Assembly: GCF_000251145.1 (NCBI RefSeq)
Contig: NZ_AIDW01000009.1
Location: 145,989 to 209,988, forward strand
Reading direction: 5' to 3'
Source of the DNA: Sphingomonas sp. PAMC 26621
Lineage (GTDB): Bacteria; Pseudomonadota; Alphaproteobacteria; Sphingomonadales; Sphingomonadaceae
DNA length: 64,000 nt
Position numbers and translations under genes: made by a program. Every line of letters begins with the position of its first letter. The stretch's first letter is position 1. The notes beneath the pieces were generated by a model. It was not told the origin of the DNA and did no database searches. It worked only from the letters and a program-made list of their open reading frames with translations. Of this stretch, positions 48,210 to 58,600 are shown in pieces.

Positions 48210-48574
48210 TAAAACTGGCAGCCGATGCCGTTTTAAGCTCGAACGAGCGTTGAGTGCGTTGTGCACCATGAAGCGCTCGATCTCACCAGGCGGCAGGCGA
48301 GGAAGCGCTGTCGTGCTCGGTTTGGTCGCCGCTCACTTTCCCGTGCCGCTGCCGACCGTTACGGCCTCCGGGTTGCCCCTGCGCCTCTTCAACTCCCCGC
48401 TCGAGTTCGTCCCCGCTTGGTTTGAAGTCATTCTCCGGCGCCAAGGGGGCAAGCAGGTCCATTGGCAGCGCGTTGCAGCGCAGACGCGCTGATTGGCCGG
48501 TCGAGGGCCGTCAGTGGGGCGGGTAACGGGATGTTGATGTCGATTGCAAAGTCGGCGGGCTGGGTCGGCTTGCT
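48210..48574. other. Intergenic stretch without a recognised gene
   Basis: About 360 bases after tRNA-Tyr. Short open frames exist but none has convincing coding character or similarity. No tRNA cluster or terminator with a T run was found. Confidence 0.4.
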
Positions 48575-48612
48575 GGGGGGGGGGGGCTGACCGGATGGCC
48601 AGCCCCGAACTT
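48575..48612 (-). terminator. Hairpin with G12 homopolymer after the PEP-CTERM gene
   Basis: On the minus strand the stop of the PEP-CTERM gene is followed by GGGGCTG-gccatccggt-CAGCCCC, a 7-bp stem, directly extended by a run of C (12 G on the plus strand at 48575-48586). It may act as a terminator; the homopolymer is also a likely place for length error. Confidence 0.4.
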
Positions 48613-49248
48613 TCAGTCAGCGATTAGCGGCAAGACGTGGTGGGGGGAGGCGCTGGCGCGGCGACGACGCATTGCAACGCCAATGCCGCCAAACCCTAGC
48701 AGCATCAGCGCCCAGGTGGAGGGTTCGGGAAGTGCAGCAGCAACTGGCGTGTAATCATATGTTACGGCGTAACGGCTGGTTGGCTGTGCGGGGAACGGCG
48801 ATCCCAATGTTTCGATGGGAACACCGTTAATGGTGAACGAGGCATCAAAATAGTTCTCGAACAATCCTGCCGTCTTCGTACCGACATATTGCGCCAAATT
48901 CGCCGAAGACTGTTCTTCGGCCGTTGCGGTAAATCCTATCGCGATCAGTTCAGGGTTTTCCCGTCTGGACTGATAAGGTCCCGTGAAGTCAACCGTTGCA
49001 ATACCGTTGGTATTTGCCGATCCGACAGCAGAGATAACCGGATTAGCGGAAAGATAGTCCCCGTTCCGGAAATAATAGGTTCGGTCATAGTTTGCCGAGA
49101 TCGTAACGCTGTTGAGTGTGCCGAAGGCGGGATCAAGCTGATTGATAAAATTAAAATAGCTGTCGGCGAATTGCGTCATCGTTGCAGCCTGCGAAGGAGC
49201 GGCACCCACAACTAACGCAGCGCAGAGCGCGATGCTGATTTTACGCAT
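48613..49248 (-). CDS. PEP-CTERM sorting-signal protein
   Basis: Exported protein, probably processed by exosortase/archaeosortase-type sorting. The 211-residue product has a signal peptide (RKISIALCAALVVGAAPSQA) and the C-terminal PEPSTWALMLLGFGGIGVAM followed by RRRR, the PEPxxWA-type tail. The middle is beta-rich with SYFNFINQLDPAFGTLNSV and NYDRTYYFRNGDYLSANPVI; function unknown. The base composition is more AT-rich than the neighbours, suggesting a later arrival. Confidence 0.88.
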   Translation of the reverse strand: MRKISIALCAALVVGAAPSQAATMTQFADSYFNFINQLDPAFGTLNSVTISANYDRTYYFRNGDYLSANPVISAVGSANTNGIATVDFTGPYQSRRENPELIAIGFTATAEEQSSANLAQYVGTKTAGLFENYFDASFTINGVPIETLGSPFPAQPTSRYAVTYDYTPVAAALPEPSTWALMLLGFGGIGVAMRRRRASASPHHVLPLIAD

Positions 49249-49743
49249 AGAATAATTTCCCCTGATTCGACCTGAAAGCAGGCCTAATCAATCGGTTAAC
49301 TATCTTTGCATGCGAGTCAAACAAACCGTTTTGCGGCCCAGTTATGATTCTCATGGCGCGCTCGAGGATTCGGAAACGTCCGCGGCACCTGATCCTGGCG
49401 CTAAGGTGCGTGCCGCACGAAGGTTCCTCTATGCGTTCGCTGGCGGTATTCCAGTACGGACCGCCGACCCAATGTGGGGTAAGGTACGCTTTGGGGCGCG
49501 GGTCTTTCCCGCCGCCCTGTTCATCCGCCCGACGTATTCGTGCGACGATTCGGCAAAAGGACGGTGCAGCTTGCGCCCGGTCGTCAGGTCTGGACGATCC
49601 TCCCGCCCCTCTGCGCGCACCGCGGTCAAGAGGCTCGGTGCGTGGCATGAGGCACGCCTCTGAGCGGTGACGGTACCGGTTCCACGGCCGCGCCGTTGAA
49701 GGAACAGGTCCGCGTGCCAGGCAGCGCGCGCAACGGGGACTCT
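49249..49743. other. Intergenic stretch; no gene supported
   Basis: About 495 bases between the PEP-CTERM and acyltransferase genes. Open frames exist on both strands (for example plus 49310-49663), but they are Arg/Pro/Ser-rich and look like chance. The first 70 bases upstream of the PEP-CTERM start are AT-richer and probably hold its promoter. Confidence 0.4.
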
Positions 49744-50862
49744 CTAGCTTCGCACTCTCCCGTACGCGGCTCGTTGCGCCAGGCGGGTCAACGGCAGCTC
49801 AACAAATTTCCAGCATGCGATGCCGACCATGATGCAAATCAGAAGTCCAATCGGGTAAAGCGTTGCTGCCTCAGCCGTGCCTGTTAAACCTACTTTTTTC
49901 CAGATCTGCGATAGCGCCGAGAGGACAAAGGGGTGCGATAGATAGATGGAATACGAAGCATCCCCGATAATACGACCGACGCTCCAGGAAGGAACTTTTG
50001 TGTATAATGCTGCACCGACCAGAAGAGCTGCAGGAACACCAAAGCGAAACCAACGGTCGAACAACTCGCCTGAGGGCGGAAGCAGCAATAGCAATAACGC
50101 GAAGACTGTTACAAAAGCCGCAGCTTTTGGTGACTCCAAAGCCTGATTACGCATGAAGCCTAAAGCGATAAACATGCCGAAAACAAACTCTAGCATGAGA
50201 GGGTTCGTATAAAACCCGATCAACCCAACCGGACGTAGATAAAACCCAACTGCGGACAGGACTGCGATGGGTAAGGCAGTAAGCCATAAGACCTTCGGCC
50301 CGCTTCGTCCGATCACCAAGCCTACCGTAAAGCAAAGGTAGAACAGCATTTCCAAATTGAGCGTCCACCCCGGTCCGATGAGAGGTAGATAGTTTCCATG
50401 AAAGACAGGGCTTTCATGCCCAATGAAAGCAAAGGAAGCAATTGCGTAAACAGGCGTCAATTTTGTGGATCGAACCAGTTGTGGCGCAACCAGAAGCACA
50501 AGAATCATGACTAGGGTCATGGTCCAGTAGAGCGGAACAATTCGTATGATTCTTTTTCGGAAGAAGTCTAGGGCTGTGGTTCGGGAGCCCGCGTCGGTGG
50601 AATATACCATCACGAAGCCGCTGATCACGAAAAATATGTCTACGCCACTTTGAAGAGCTGCTAGTTGCGGCATACCCTTCGTGTCCGAAATTTGAGAGGA
50701 CAGGTGGAATATGACGACGAGCAATACAGCAAGCCCGCGCAGATATTGAACGGAGACGATCTCCCTGCGCGTTCTCTTGCTCGCCTCTTGCATGACCGCG
50801 GCTTCAAGCGAGGAGCCGGCGACGGCCGGCGATCCGGCATCGGGTTTTGTGGGGCTGTCCAT
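49744..50862 (-). CDS. Acyltransferase 3 family membrane protein
   Basis: Integral membrane O-acyltransferase that acylates exopolysaccharide or similar glycans. The 372-residue product has about ten membrane segments and the family N-terminal motif SVQYLRGLAVLLVVIFHLSS (H of the catalytic RxxA...H region), then DIFFVISGFVMVYST and the conserved WTLNLEMLFYLCF. The last segment ends KFVELPLTRLAQRAAY. ATG 50862 is used; ATG 50793 is an alternative and fits the usual length as well. The gene is more AT-rich than its neighbours. Confidence 0.85.
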   Translation of the reverse strand: MDSPTKPDAGSPAVAGSSLEAAVMQEASKRTRREIVSVQYLRGLAVLLVVIFHLSSQISDTKGMPQLAALQSGVDIFFVISGFVMVYSTDAGSRTTALDFFRKRIIRIVPLYWTMTLVMILVLLVAPQLVRSTKLTPVYAIASFAFIGHESPVFHGNYLPLIGPGWTLNLEMLFYLCFTVGLVIGRSGPKVLWLTALPIAVLSAVGFYLRPVGLIGFYTNPLMLEFVFGMFIALGFMRNQALESPKAAAFVTVFALLLLLLPPSGELFDRWFRFGVPAALLVGAALYTKVPSWSVGRIIGDASYSIYLSHPFVLSALSQIWKKVGLTGTAEAATLYPIGLLICIMVGIACWKFVELPLTRLAQRAAYGRVRS

Positions 50863-51289
50863 TCGACCTGATTGCCCGTGCTGCCAATTTTGGCAAGGCA
50901 AGCGTCTACGACAGCTATGGCTGCATCGGCTTGGCCGCAGATCATCCGGGATCGACCATGGCACGCCAGGCTCGACCGGGCTCCGCGCTGGCTGCTGCAA
51001 TTCCTGTGTAATCGCGCAGGGCATCACACGGACATCGCGTGAAGGTGCGTGGGAGGCCGGGAGATGAAAATCTCGCTTGGCCAACAGCATCGGCACGCGC
51101 CGGTATCCGCCGCGGTCACGCGTCTTTTTCGACCCGAGCCATTCGCGATTTCGCCAAAGTTTCTGCGGTCGTCCCGCAATCATACAGTCCTGTCCCGTAA
51201 CCTGACACGCGGTCGCCGACGCGCGATCCGATCGCTCGACATGTCCCCGACCGGCCCGCATCTGCCGGGCAACAAGAGGGGAAATGATC
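50863..51289. other. Intergenic stretch; no gene supported
   Basis: About 430 bases between the divergent acyltransferase and PEP-CTERM genes. No reliable frame. The promoters of both genes should lie here, and the last 25 bases hold the GAGGGG ribosome site of the PEP-CTERM gene. Confidence 0.4.
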
Positions 51290-51895
51290 ATGCGATTCGG
51301 ACATTTGGTCACACGGGCGACGGTCCTCGGTATGCTGCTCGCATCGGCGGGGACGGCGCGGGCGGCGACGTCGCTCAGCTTCGATTTCAATGCCGCGAAC
51401 CCGTACAGGCTTTCGGTATCGAACAGCGACGTCCCCTATGCGATGCGTTATGCCGCCAAGACGGTCTCCGGCGCAGCGGCGACGCCTTATACGATGACGC
51501 TGTCGTTCCTGCTGGCACCCGAGGGGCGGGCGTGCGGGCAACTCCCGCCCGGCGCGCCGCTGCCGAGCTATTGCCAGCCAAACTGGTTCAGCCAGACCTA
51601 CGCGTTCGACGTGGTGGCGGGCCTTGCCACGACCGATTTTGCCGGCGCGGTCGGCAGCTTCAGCGCGCCGCTCAAATTCGACGTGACATTCCGCACGACG
51701 TCGCGGGAAACCTTCCGCGTCACCGATTTCGGCATGTGGTCGGACGTCAACGACACGGCGCGCGTGCTTGACCTCGCGGGGCCCGCGCAGACATTGCCTG
51801 AACCCGCGACTTGGGGCATGTTGCTGGTCGGCTTCGGAGCGATCGGCAGTGTGTTGCGGTCCCGTCGGCAGCGTCGGGCGCCCGTTTTCGCCTGA
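51290..51895 (+). CDS. PEP-CTERM sorting-signal protein
   Basis: Exported protein of 201 residues with signal peptide (LVTRATVLGMLLASAGTARA) and C-terminal LPEPATWGMLLVGFGAIGSV followed by RSRRQRR. The body is beta-rich: LSFDFNAANPYRLSVSNSDV, NWFSQTYAFDVVAGLATTDF. It has the same tail type as the protein at 48613, so both depend on the same sorting system, which is not in the window. ATG 51290 is better spaced from GAGGGG than ATG 51284. Confidence 0.85.
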   Translation: MRFGHLVTRATVLGMLLASAGTARAATSLSFDFNAANPYRLSVSNSDVPYAMRYAAKTVSGAAATPYTMTLSFLLAPEGRACGQLPPGAPLPSYCQPNWFSQTYAFDVVAGLATTDFAGAVGSFSAPLKFDVTFRTTSRETFRVTDFGMWSDVNDTARVLDLAGPAQTLPEPATWGMLLVGFGAIGSVLRSRRQRRAPVFA

Positions 51896-52084
51896 TGCCG
51901 CCTGCGATGGCGCGATGGTCCTGTGATCGGCCGGGTCGGTAGCCTGCCCTTCGTGGCGAGCGGGAACCGTGGTTCGCGATCGTCCCCGACACCCCCTCCT
52001 TCCGACGGGCGTCCGCATCCTCGCGGCGCGCCCGCCGAAGCCCGCCATCATCCGGTCGACCGACCGGCCTTTCGAGGAAGCTCA

Positions 52085-52636
52085 ATGCGCCATATTGCGA
52101 TCGTTCACGGCCATGAAGGGCGCGTCGGCAGCGCTTTTGCGCGGCGGCTGGCGGCGGATGGCTATGACGTCGTCACCGGGCCGGCGATCGCGGCGCTCGA
52201 ATGGCCGATGATCGACGTGCGCGCTTATCTCTTCGACTGCGCCTATCAGCATGAGGATCCCGCCGGGCATGTCGAGCGCGCGGCGCAGCATCTGGCGGAG
52301 TGGCGGCGGCTGGCCGGCATCTTCATCCCGTCGTCGATGCATATCGGCACGGGCACGCCTTATGGCCGCGCCAAGCTGGTGATCGAGCAGCTCGTCGGCT
52401 TTTATCGCGGCGAGGGCGCGAACGTCGTCACCGACCGGATCGGCTATTTCCCCGGCGACGGGGTCGCCGGAGATCCGAACAACCCCTGTTACGGCGACCT
52501 CGTCACCGGCGATGCGCTGTATGCGCGCGTGATGCGCAAGCTCGTCGCCGCCACCCCGGTCGATCATCCGCATCCGCGCGCGGCGGAGTCGGTTCCGGTT
52601 GATCCCGCAAGCCTGGCCGCGGGGACGCGGCACTGA
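52085..52636 (+). CDS. SDR-like NAD(P)-binding protein
   Basis: The 183-residue product resembles short epimerase/dehydrogenase-like folds: HIAIVHGHEGRVGSAFARRL is a Rossmann GxxGxxG-type start, LFDCAYQHEDPAGHVERAAQ and GIFIPSSMHIGTGTPYGRAK hold the Ser and YxxxK pair, then NVVTDRIGYFPGDGVAGDPN. It is shorter than typical SDR enzymes (about 250). GAGGAAG precedes ATG 52085. It is convergent with the GH115 gene, 6 bases apart; substrate unknown, but sugar modification would fit. Confidence 0.65.
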   Translation: MRHIAIVHGHEGRVGSAFARRLAADGYDVVTGPAIAALEWPMIDVRAYLFDCAYQHEDPAGHVERAAQHLAEWRRLAGIFIPSSMHIGTGTPYGRAKLVIEQLVGFYRGEGANVVTDRIGYFPGDGVAGDPNNPCYGDLVTGDALYARVMRKLVAATPVDHPHPRAAESVPVDPASLAAGTRH

Positions 52637-52642
52637 GGTCGG

Positions 52643-55555
52643 TCAGGCAGCCCCGACCGTCGGGGGGCCGAAGAAGGAGGGCTTGAGCGGCGCGCGCGCG
52701 ACGATGATCGTCTGGAGGACGATCGTCGGGTCGACCATCGCGACCGTGAGCACGTGCCGCCCGCCTCGATCCGCGTGGATCGCGAAGCGCATCGTCCGGG
52801 CGTTGTTCGCGGTGTTGGCGACATGCGCCTTTCCGAGGAAGTCCTGCGCCGGCCCGTCCTCGGGCGTGAACACCGCGCGCACCTGCGCGGGATGATCGTC
52901 GAGCGCGACCGCAACCGCGAGCGTGCGTCCGGGGATCGTCTCCAGCGTCGGCCCGGTCACAAGATCGACGGTATAATCGCCCGCCTCCGGCAGGAACACG
53001 TCATATTCGAGCCGCGGCGCGCGTGCGGGATCGGGTGCCGCGCGCGCATCGACCGGGAAGATCGACATCGCGGCACCGACGCGACCGTAGTCCGGGATCG
53101 CTTCCCAGCGCACGCCATCGGCCGGGATCGCACGATGGAACGCCGCGGCGGGGATCGAGAAGGGGCCACTGAGGCCGCCGAACGCGCGCGCCGCGGCGCT
53201 GGACTGTTCGGGCGTCGCGCGGATCGCGGTGAGCGTCGCGGTAACGGGCTTGGTCGCCGTGCCCCCGGCGACCGTGATCGATGCCTCGGCGTGGCCGGAC
53301 GGGGCCTTGCTCCAGTCGACATCGATCCAGAACCGCCGGTCGCGCGGGGAGGTGCTGAACGCCTTGCCTTCGCGGATCGTCACCCACGGTCGGTCGGCGG
53401 TCACGGTCACGGCGACCGGGGCGGTCCCGCGCGGGAAGACCTCGAGCCAGGTCGGGCGGCGCGTGATGCTGTCGAGCGGGGACAATATGGGGGGCAGATA
53501 ATAGCCGGGCCACGACCGGGGATCGCCGTCGATACAGACCCCGAAGCTGTCATCCGCCGGTATGTCGAGGTCGGTGACGGGGGGCATGATGTCGGATTCA
53601 GGAGGATACCAGTCGAAATAGCCGATGTGCGTCTGGTCCATCATGTGGTTCCATTTTCCGCCGGCCATCGTCTTGTTATACTGGTCCCGCAGGACGTGAT
53701 CGTAGCGGAACCGCCGCCGCACCTCGTCCGCCTCGATCCGCGTGCTGGCGCGTGCCTGTTCGGCGAAGCGCGCGTTGCGCGCCGCCGCGACGTACAGCTG
53801 CGTCAGGTTCGCGCAGGCCTGGACCGGGTATAGGATCAGCTGGAAGAATGCATCGCGCTGCGCCGGGGCAAGCGCGGCGTTCACCGCCTCGGCCCGGCGC
53901 ACGAGCGTCGCCCAGGCATCGCAGACCCGCTCGGCTTCCTGATGGTTCTCGAGGCTGTAGGTCTCGGGGCGGAGCTGCTCGGGTTTGCGCCACGCATTGT
54001 ACTTGGCGTAGCGCGAGGCGAGGAACGCGATCTCCCCGGCATGCACCGCACCGAACTGGCGTTCCGCCCAGTCGCGGGTCCAGCCGGCGATCCTGTCCTT
54101 GCCGACGGCGGCGGGGTTCCACGCCATCGCGAGAAAGAATTCGATCGGGAGTTCGAGCGGCTTGAGGTCGCCGACATTGGCGATCCACATCTCGTTCGCG
54201 CCATACTGGTTGGCGAGGTTCATCTGCTCCCAGATCTTGGGCAGCGGGCTGGAGTTGATCCATTGATAGGAGAACGGCCCGCCGTGCATGTCCATGTGGA
54301 AATAGACCCCGAACCCACCCTTGCGCGTGCGTTCGGCAGGGGTCGGCAACCGCCGCAGATTGCCGACATTGTCGTCCGCGAACATGATCGTCACGTCGTC
54401 GGGCAGCTTCAGTCCGGCGTCGTAATATTTATAGACTTCGGTGAACAGCACCCACACTTGCGGCACCTGCTCGGCGGGCTTGCGCATCCCGCTTGCGATG
54501 ATCCGGCGCTGGTCGGCGATGACGCCTTCTAGCAAGGCGACGTCGGACTGGAGGCTCCCGGTGCTTTCGAGCGCGACATCGCCGTCGCCGCGCATCCCGA
54601 TCGTGACGACGACCTCGTTGGTCGCGTTGCGGCTGATCCCTTCCTCGAAGAACTGGCGGATCGCGGGGCGATTGGTCGCATAATTCCACGCGCCATTGCC
54701 GTAGTGCGTGCGGTTGTCGGTCCATTCCTTGTGCGCGCGCATCATCGGCTCGTGATGCGAGGTGCCCATCACGATGCCATAGTCGTCAGCGAGCCCGGCA
54801 TTGGCGGGGTCGTCGATCGCGAAGGCGTTGTTCCACATCGCGGGCCACAGGTAATTGGCGCGCAACCGCAGCAGCAGCTCGAACAGCCTCGTGTAGAAAT
54901 TCGCGTTCATCCCACCGAATTTCTCGGTGGTCCAGCCCGACAGGCAGGGGGCTTCGTCGTTGAGGAAGATGCCGCGATATTTGACCGCGGGCGAGCCCTG
55001 AACATAGCGCCCGCGCGCCACGCGCAGCGTCGCCTGTCGCGCAACGGGTACGTCCGCCCACCAGTACCACGGCGAAACGCCGATCGTGCGCGACAGGTCG
55101 TAGCTGCCGTAGATCGCGCCCCGCTTGTCGCTGCCGACGATCACGAGCGCTTCGGCGACGCCGGGCAGCGGGTTGGCGACGGTCTGGACGACGAACGCTT
55201 CCCATTTGCCGCGAATGTCGTGGACGTCGAGCTTGCCGGACTCAACGAGGCGGTCGACCAGCGCGCTGTGCCCCAGCGCACCGACCAGGATGATCCGGTC
55301 GGGGAGTGCCGCCGGGTCGCTCAGGACCCGTGCATCGGTGCCGGTCACCCGGCCAATGTCGGCGGCAAGGTCCGCGGCGGCGCGGCGGACCCCCGGCAGG
55401 TCGCCGGCATCGACGACCACCGGGACGACACCGCCGCCCGGAAGCGTGATATCGAACCCGGGCTTGCGCCGGTTCGCGCGCACCGCCGCGGCGAGCGGGG
55501 AGGCGATCAGGCCGCTGGTCAAACCGCCGCCAAGGACGCCGCGCCGGGTGAACAT
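52643..55555 (-). CDS. Glycoside hydrolase family 115 alpha-glucuronidase
   Basis: Removes (4-O-methyl)glucuronic acid side groups from glucuronoxylan. The 970-residue product has a Tat-like signal (FTRRGVLGGGLTSGLIASPL), an N-terminal domain with GAIYGSYDLSRTIGVSPWYW (the family's W/Y pocket), the catalytic domain with VKYRGIFLNDEAPCLSGWTT, GMNANFYTRLFELLLRLRAN and GFGVYFHMDMHGGPFSYQWI, then C-terminal beta domains. It follows the TonB receptor by 93 bases on the same strand and likely shares its promoter. Confidence 0.9.
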   Translation of the reverse strand: MFTRRGVLGGGLTSGLIASPLAAAVRANRRKPGFDITLPGGGVVPVVVDAGDLPGVRRAAADLAADIGRVTGTDARVLSDPAALPDRIILVGALGHSALVDRLVESGKLDVHDIRGKWEAFVVQTVANPLPGVAEALVIVGSDKRGAIYGSYDLSRTIGVSPWYWWADVPVARQATLRVARGRYVQGSPAVKYRGIFLNDEAPCLSGWTTEKFGGMNANFYTRLFELLLRLRANYLWPAMWNNAFAIDDPANAGLADDYGIVMGTSHHEPMMRAHKEWTDNRTHYGNGAWNYATNRPAIRQFFEEGISRNATNEVVVTIGMRGDGDVALESTGSLQSDVALLEGVIADQRRIIASGMRKPAEQVPQVWVLFTEVYKYYDAGLKLPDDVTIMFADDNVGNLRRLPTPAERTRKGGFGVYFHMDMHGGPFSYQWINSSPLPKIWEQMNLANQYGANEMWIANVGDLKPLELPIEFFLAMAWNPAAVGKDRIAGWTRDWAERQFGAVHAGEIAFLASRYAKYNAWRKPEQLRPETYSLENHQEAERVCDAWATLVRRAEAVNAALAPAQRDAFFQLILYPVQACANLTQLYVAAARNARFAEQARASTRIEADEVRRRFRYDHVLRDQYNKTMAGGKWNHMMDQTHIGYFDWYPPESDIMPPVTDLDIPADDSFGVCIDGDPRSWPGYYLPPILSPLDSITRRPTWLEVFPRGTAPVAVTVTADRPWVTIREGKAFSTSPRDRRFWIDVDWSKAPSGHAEASITVAGGTATKPVTATLTAIRATPEQSSAAARAFGGLSGPFSIPAAAFHRAIPADGVRWEAIPDYGRVGAAMSIFPVDARAAPDPARAPRLEYDVFLPEAGDYTVDLVTGPTLETIPGRTLAVAVALDDHPAQVRAVFTPEDGPAQDFLGKAHVANTANNARTMRFAIHADRGGRHVLTVAMVDPTIVLQTIIVARAPLKPSFFGPPTVGAA

Positions 55556-55648
55556 GGGTCATATCCTCGACTGGATTGCCCCGAACCGATCCGCGTTCAG
55601 GGTAGCAGGGCGGCACGGGCAGGGCACCGAAGCGCCCCGCCCGGGTTG

Positions 55649-58600
55649 CTAGAAGGTCCCGCGCAGCCCGACGAGGAACTGACGACCGGGCTTGTACTGC
55701 GTGAAGGTCGCGTTCTCGAACTGGAAGTAGGAGCGCAGCGTCGCATCGGTCAGGTTGGCGATGTTTACGGTCAGCTGTGGCGCGTGCTTGATCTTGAAGA
55801 TCTTGTCGAGATCGAACGCCGACGAGAAGTCGTAGGTGGTATAGTCGGTCCCGAACAGCGCCGCCGACGGGATGCCGTTCTGTGCCGCGCCGCTGTTCTG
55901 CGACCCGCGCCGCGCCGTCGTCGCGAGGCGGAGCATGATGCCGTTCTTCTCGTAATAGCCGGTCACGTTGTAGGTGAACGGCGCGACGCCGAACGCGATC
56001 GCCGCGCCCTTGCTTGTCTGGTCGATGACCGTCGCGTTCGCACTGAAGCCGAAGCCGCTGATGCCGATCCGCTTGGTCAGGAAGTCGAGCGGCTGGACCC
56101 ACTGGAATTCCAGCCCGTTGATCGTCAGCTTGTCCGCCACGTTGATCTGCGAGGTGAGCTGCACCTGCGCCGCGGTCGGCCCGCCGCGCGAGTTGATCGC
56201 GATCTGCTGCGTCGGGTTCAGCGTGTCGTAGGTGATGCCATATTGCGTCAGCGCGGCGAACGGAACCGTCGTGATGTTGGTGGTGGTGAACCCAGAGATC
56301 GACTTGCGGAATGCGTTGAAGCTCAGCACGCCTTCCCGCCCGGTGTAATATTCGAAACCGAGATCGAGGTTGGTCGACAGATACGGCGCGAGCGCCGGGT
56401 TGCCGATCGTCGCCTGGTCCGCCGACGGGGCGCCGAAGCCGACGCCCGGAAGCTGCGCGGCGGGATCCGGGCGAGTCATCGTGCGCGATCCGGCGATCCG
56501 CGCGACCGCATGCTCGCCAATGTCGTAGGCGAGCGTCGCGGCGGGCAGCCAGTTGGAATAATGGTTGCGGGTCTGGACGTTGTTGTTGACGATATTGGGA
56601 TAGCGGCTTCCGTCCGGCAGGGTCGCGCCGCCGGGCGGGGTGTTGCGCGGATCGGGCAGCGAGACGCGCCCGACGATCGTCTGGATCGTGTCGACATAGC
56701 GCACGCCTGCGTTGAAGCGCAGCGTGTTGCCACCCAGCTCCTGCGCGCCGTTGACCGTCGCGAAGGCGGACTTGACGACCTCGCGAATGAACCCGCCGCT
56801 CGCGCCGGTGTTGGCGCCACCCGTGTCGGGGGCGTTGTCATGATAATATTGATAGTTGGAGGCCTTGGCGAAGGCCGGGAAATCGACCGTCACGAAGCCG
56901 GCCGGGCCGGGCCTGAGATAGGACGGCAGCGCGGCGTTCGGCACCAGCGAGCCACCGTAAGTGACCGGCCCGGTGAGCCCTGCGGTCGAACCGGTGCCAT
57001 AGCCCGGATAGCTCGGATAGCCCGCCGGCGCCGCTCCCGGGCGGTTGAGTCCCTCGCACGGTGGCTGACCGTTGGGCGAGGCGACGAACACGCTGGGGTT
57101 GTTGCCGCACGTCGCATTCTGCCACGCCTGGCTGTTGTCGAACCCCTGGATCCGGCGCGAAACGTCGTCGAACGCGCCACCGACCTTGAGGTTGAGCGCC
57201 GCCTTGCCCCACGTCAGGTCACCGCGGACGCCCTTGGTGATATAGCGACGCCGCTCGTCGGAAACGCTAACACGCGAGCCCGAGTACCAGCCGAAGTTCT
57301 TCGGGTCGTTGAGGTCGATGTTCGGCGTGATCGAGGGGATGCCGCCGGTGTTCGCGTAGGTGACTGTCGTGCCCACGCCGAGCGGCGTGACCGCGCCGAC
57401 CGTCGGGCTCTCGCGGTGGAAGGTCGAGCGCGAATAATTGCCCTGGACGTTGAGCTTGAGATTGTCCGAGACGTCCCATTCGCCGCCGGGGTTGACGTTG
57501 AACAGCTTGGTCGTCTCGATATACGGGCGGAATTCGTCGAAGAACTGCGCGTTGGCGAAGGTGCCGCCGGTGACGGTGCAACCGGTGCTGCAGTCGCTCT
57601 TGTCGAACGTCAGGTTCTGCGGGATGATCGCGCCGTTGCGGACGATCCACGCCATGTCCTCGCGGATCAGGTTGTTGTGCTTGTAGCCGTACAGGCCATC
57701 CACATAGAATCGCAGCGTGTCGGCGGGACGCCATTCGACGCTGACGATCGCGTTGATCCGGTCGCGCGATCCGCGATTGTCCGAGGTGCGGCCAAGCCGG
57801 GGCAGCAGGCCGTTGTCGATCTGCTGGATCGTCGCGCCGGGGTTCTGCGCAAGCAAGAACGCCTGGTTGATCGCGGTGCCCGGGACAAGCCCGCCGCCCG
57901 CGCCGACCGGCACGACCGCCGGGATCGTCCAGTTGCCGCCGCCGGTGGTGTTGCACCCGGAGGTCGCGCCGCATTGCGCCGCCGACAGCGCCGGGTTGGT
58001 ATAGCCGATCGTCTCGAACCCGCGCGTGTCGGTGAACAGCCGCTGGCCCGAAACGCCCGCGAGGATGCCGATCGTGTCGGTATGCCAGCTCCCGATCAGC
58101 GAGCCGCGTACCCCGGTACGATCATCGGGGCTCTGTCGCGACCCCTGGATGTTATAGGCGAGGAAGTTGGTCGCGCGATCGAACGGGCGGGCCGAGCGCA
58201 GGTCGACGTTGCCCGCCGCACCGCCTTCGAGCAGGTCGGCGGTGTAGCTCTTGTTGACGGTCAGCTTGGTGAACAGGTCGGTCGGGAAGAAGCTGAGGTC
58301 GACCGAACGGTCGGTGCCCTGCGCATCGGTCGCGCCCGAGGAAGCGACCGCGATTGGCGCGCCGTTGAGCGTGACGTTGGTGAAGTTGGAGCCGAGGCCG
58401 CGGATCGCGACGTTGACGCCTTCGCCCGTGATGTCGCGCGTGATCGTGATGCCGGGGATGCGGTTGAACGATTCGGCGATGTTGGTGTCGGGGAACTTGC
58501 CGATGTCCTCGGCGAAGATCGAATCGGTAAAGCCGGTCGATGCACGCTTGGCGTTGGTCGACTTGGCGAGGCTCGAGCGATAGCCGGTGACGACGATGTC

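Noticed and set aside
49310..49663. Possible 117-aa gene in the gap before the acyltransferase
   Set aside because: Arg/Pro/Ser-rich, no ribosome site, and an equally long frame exists on the other strand.
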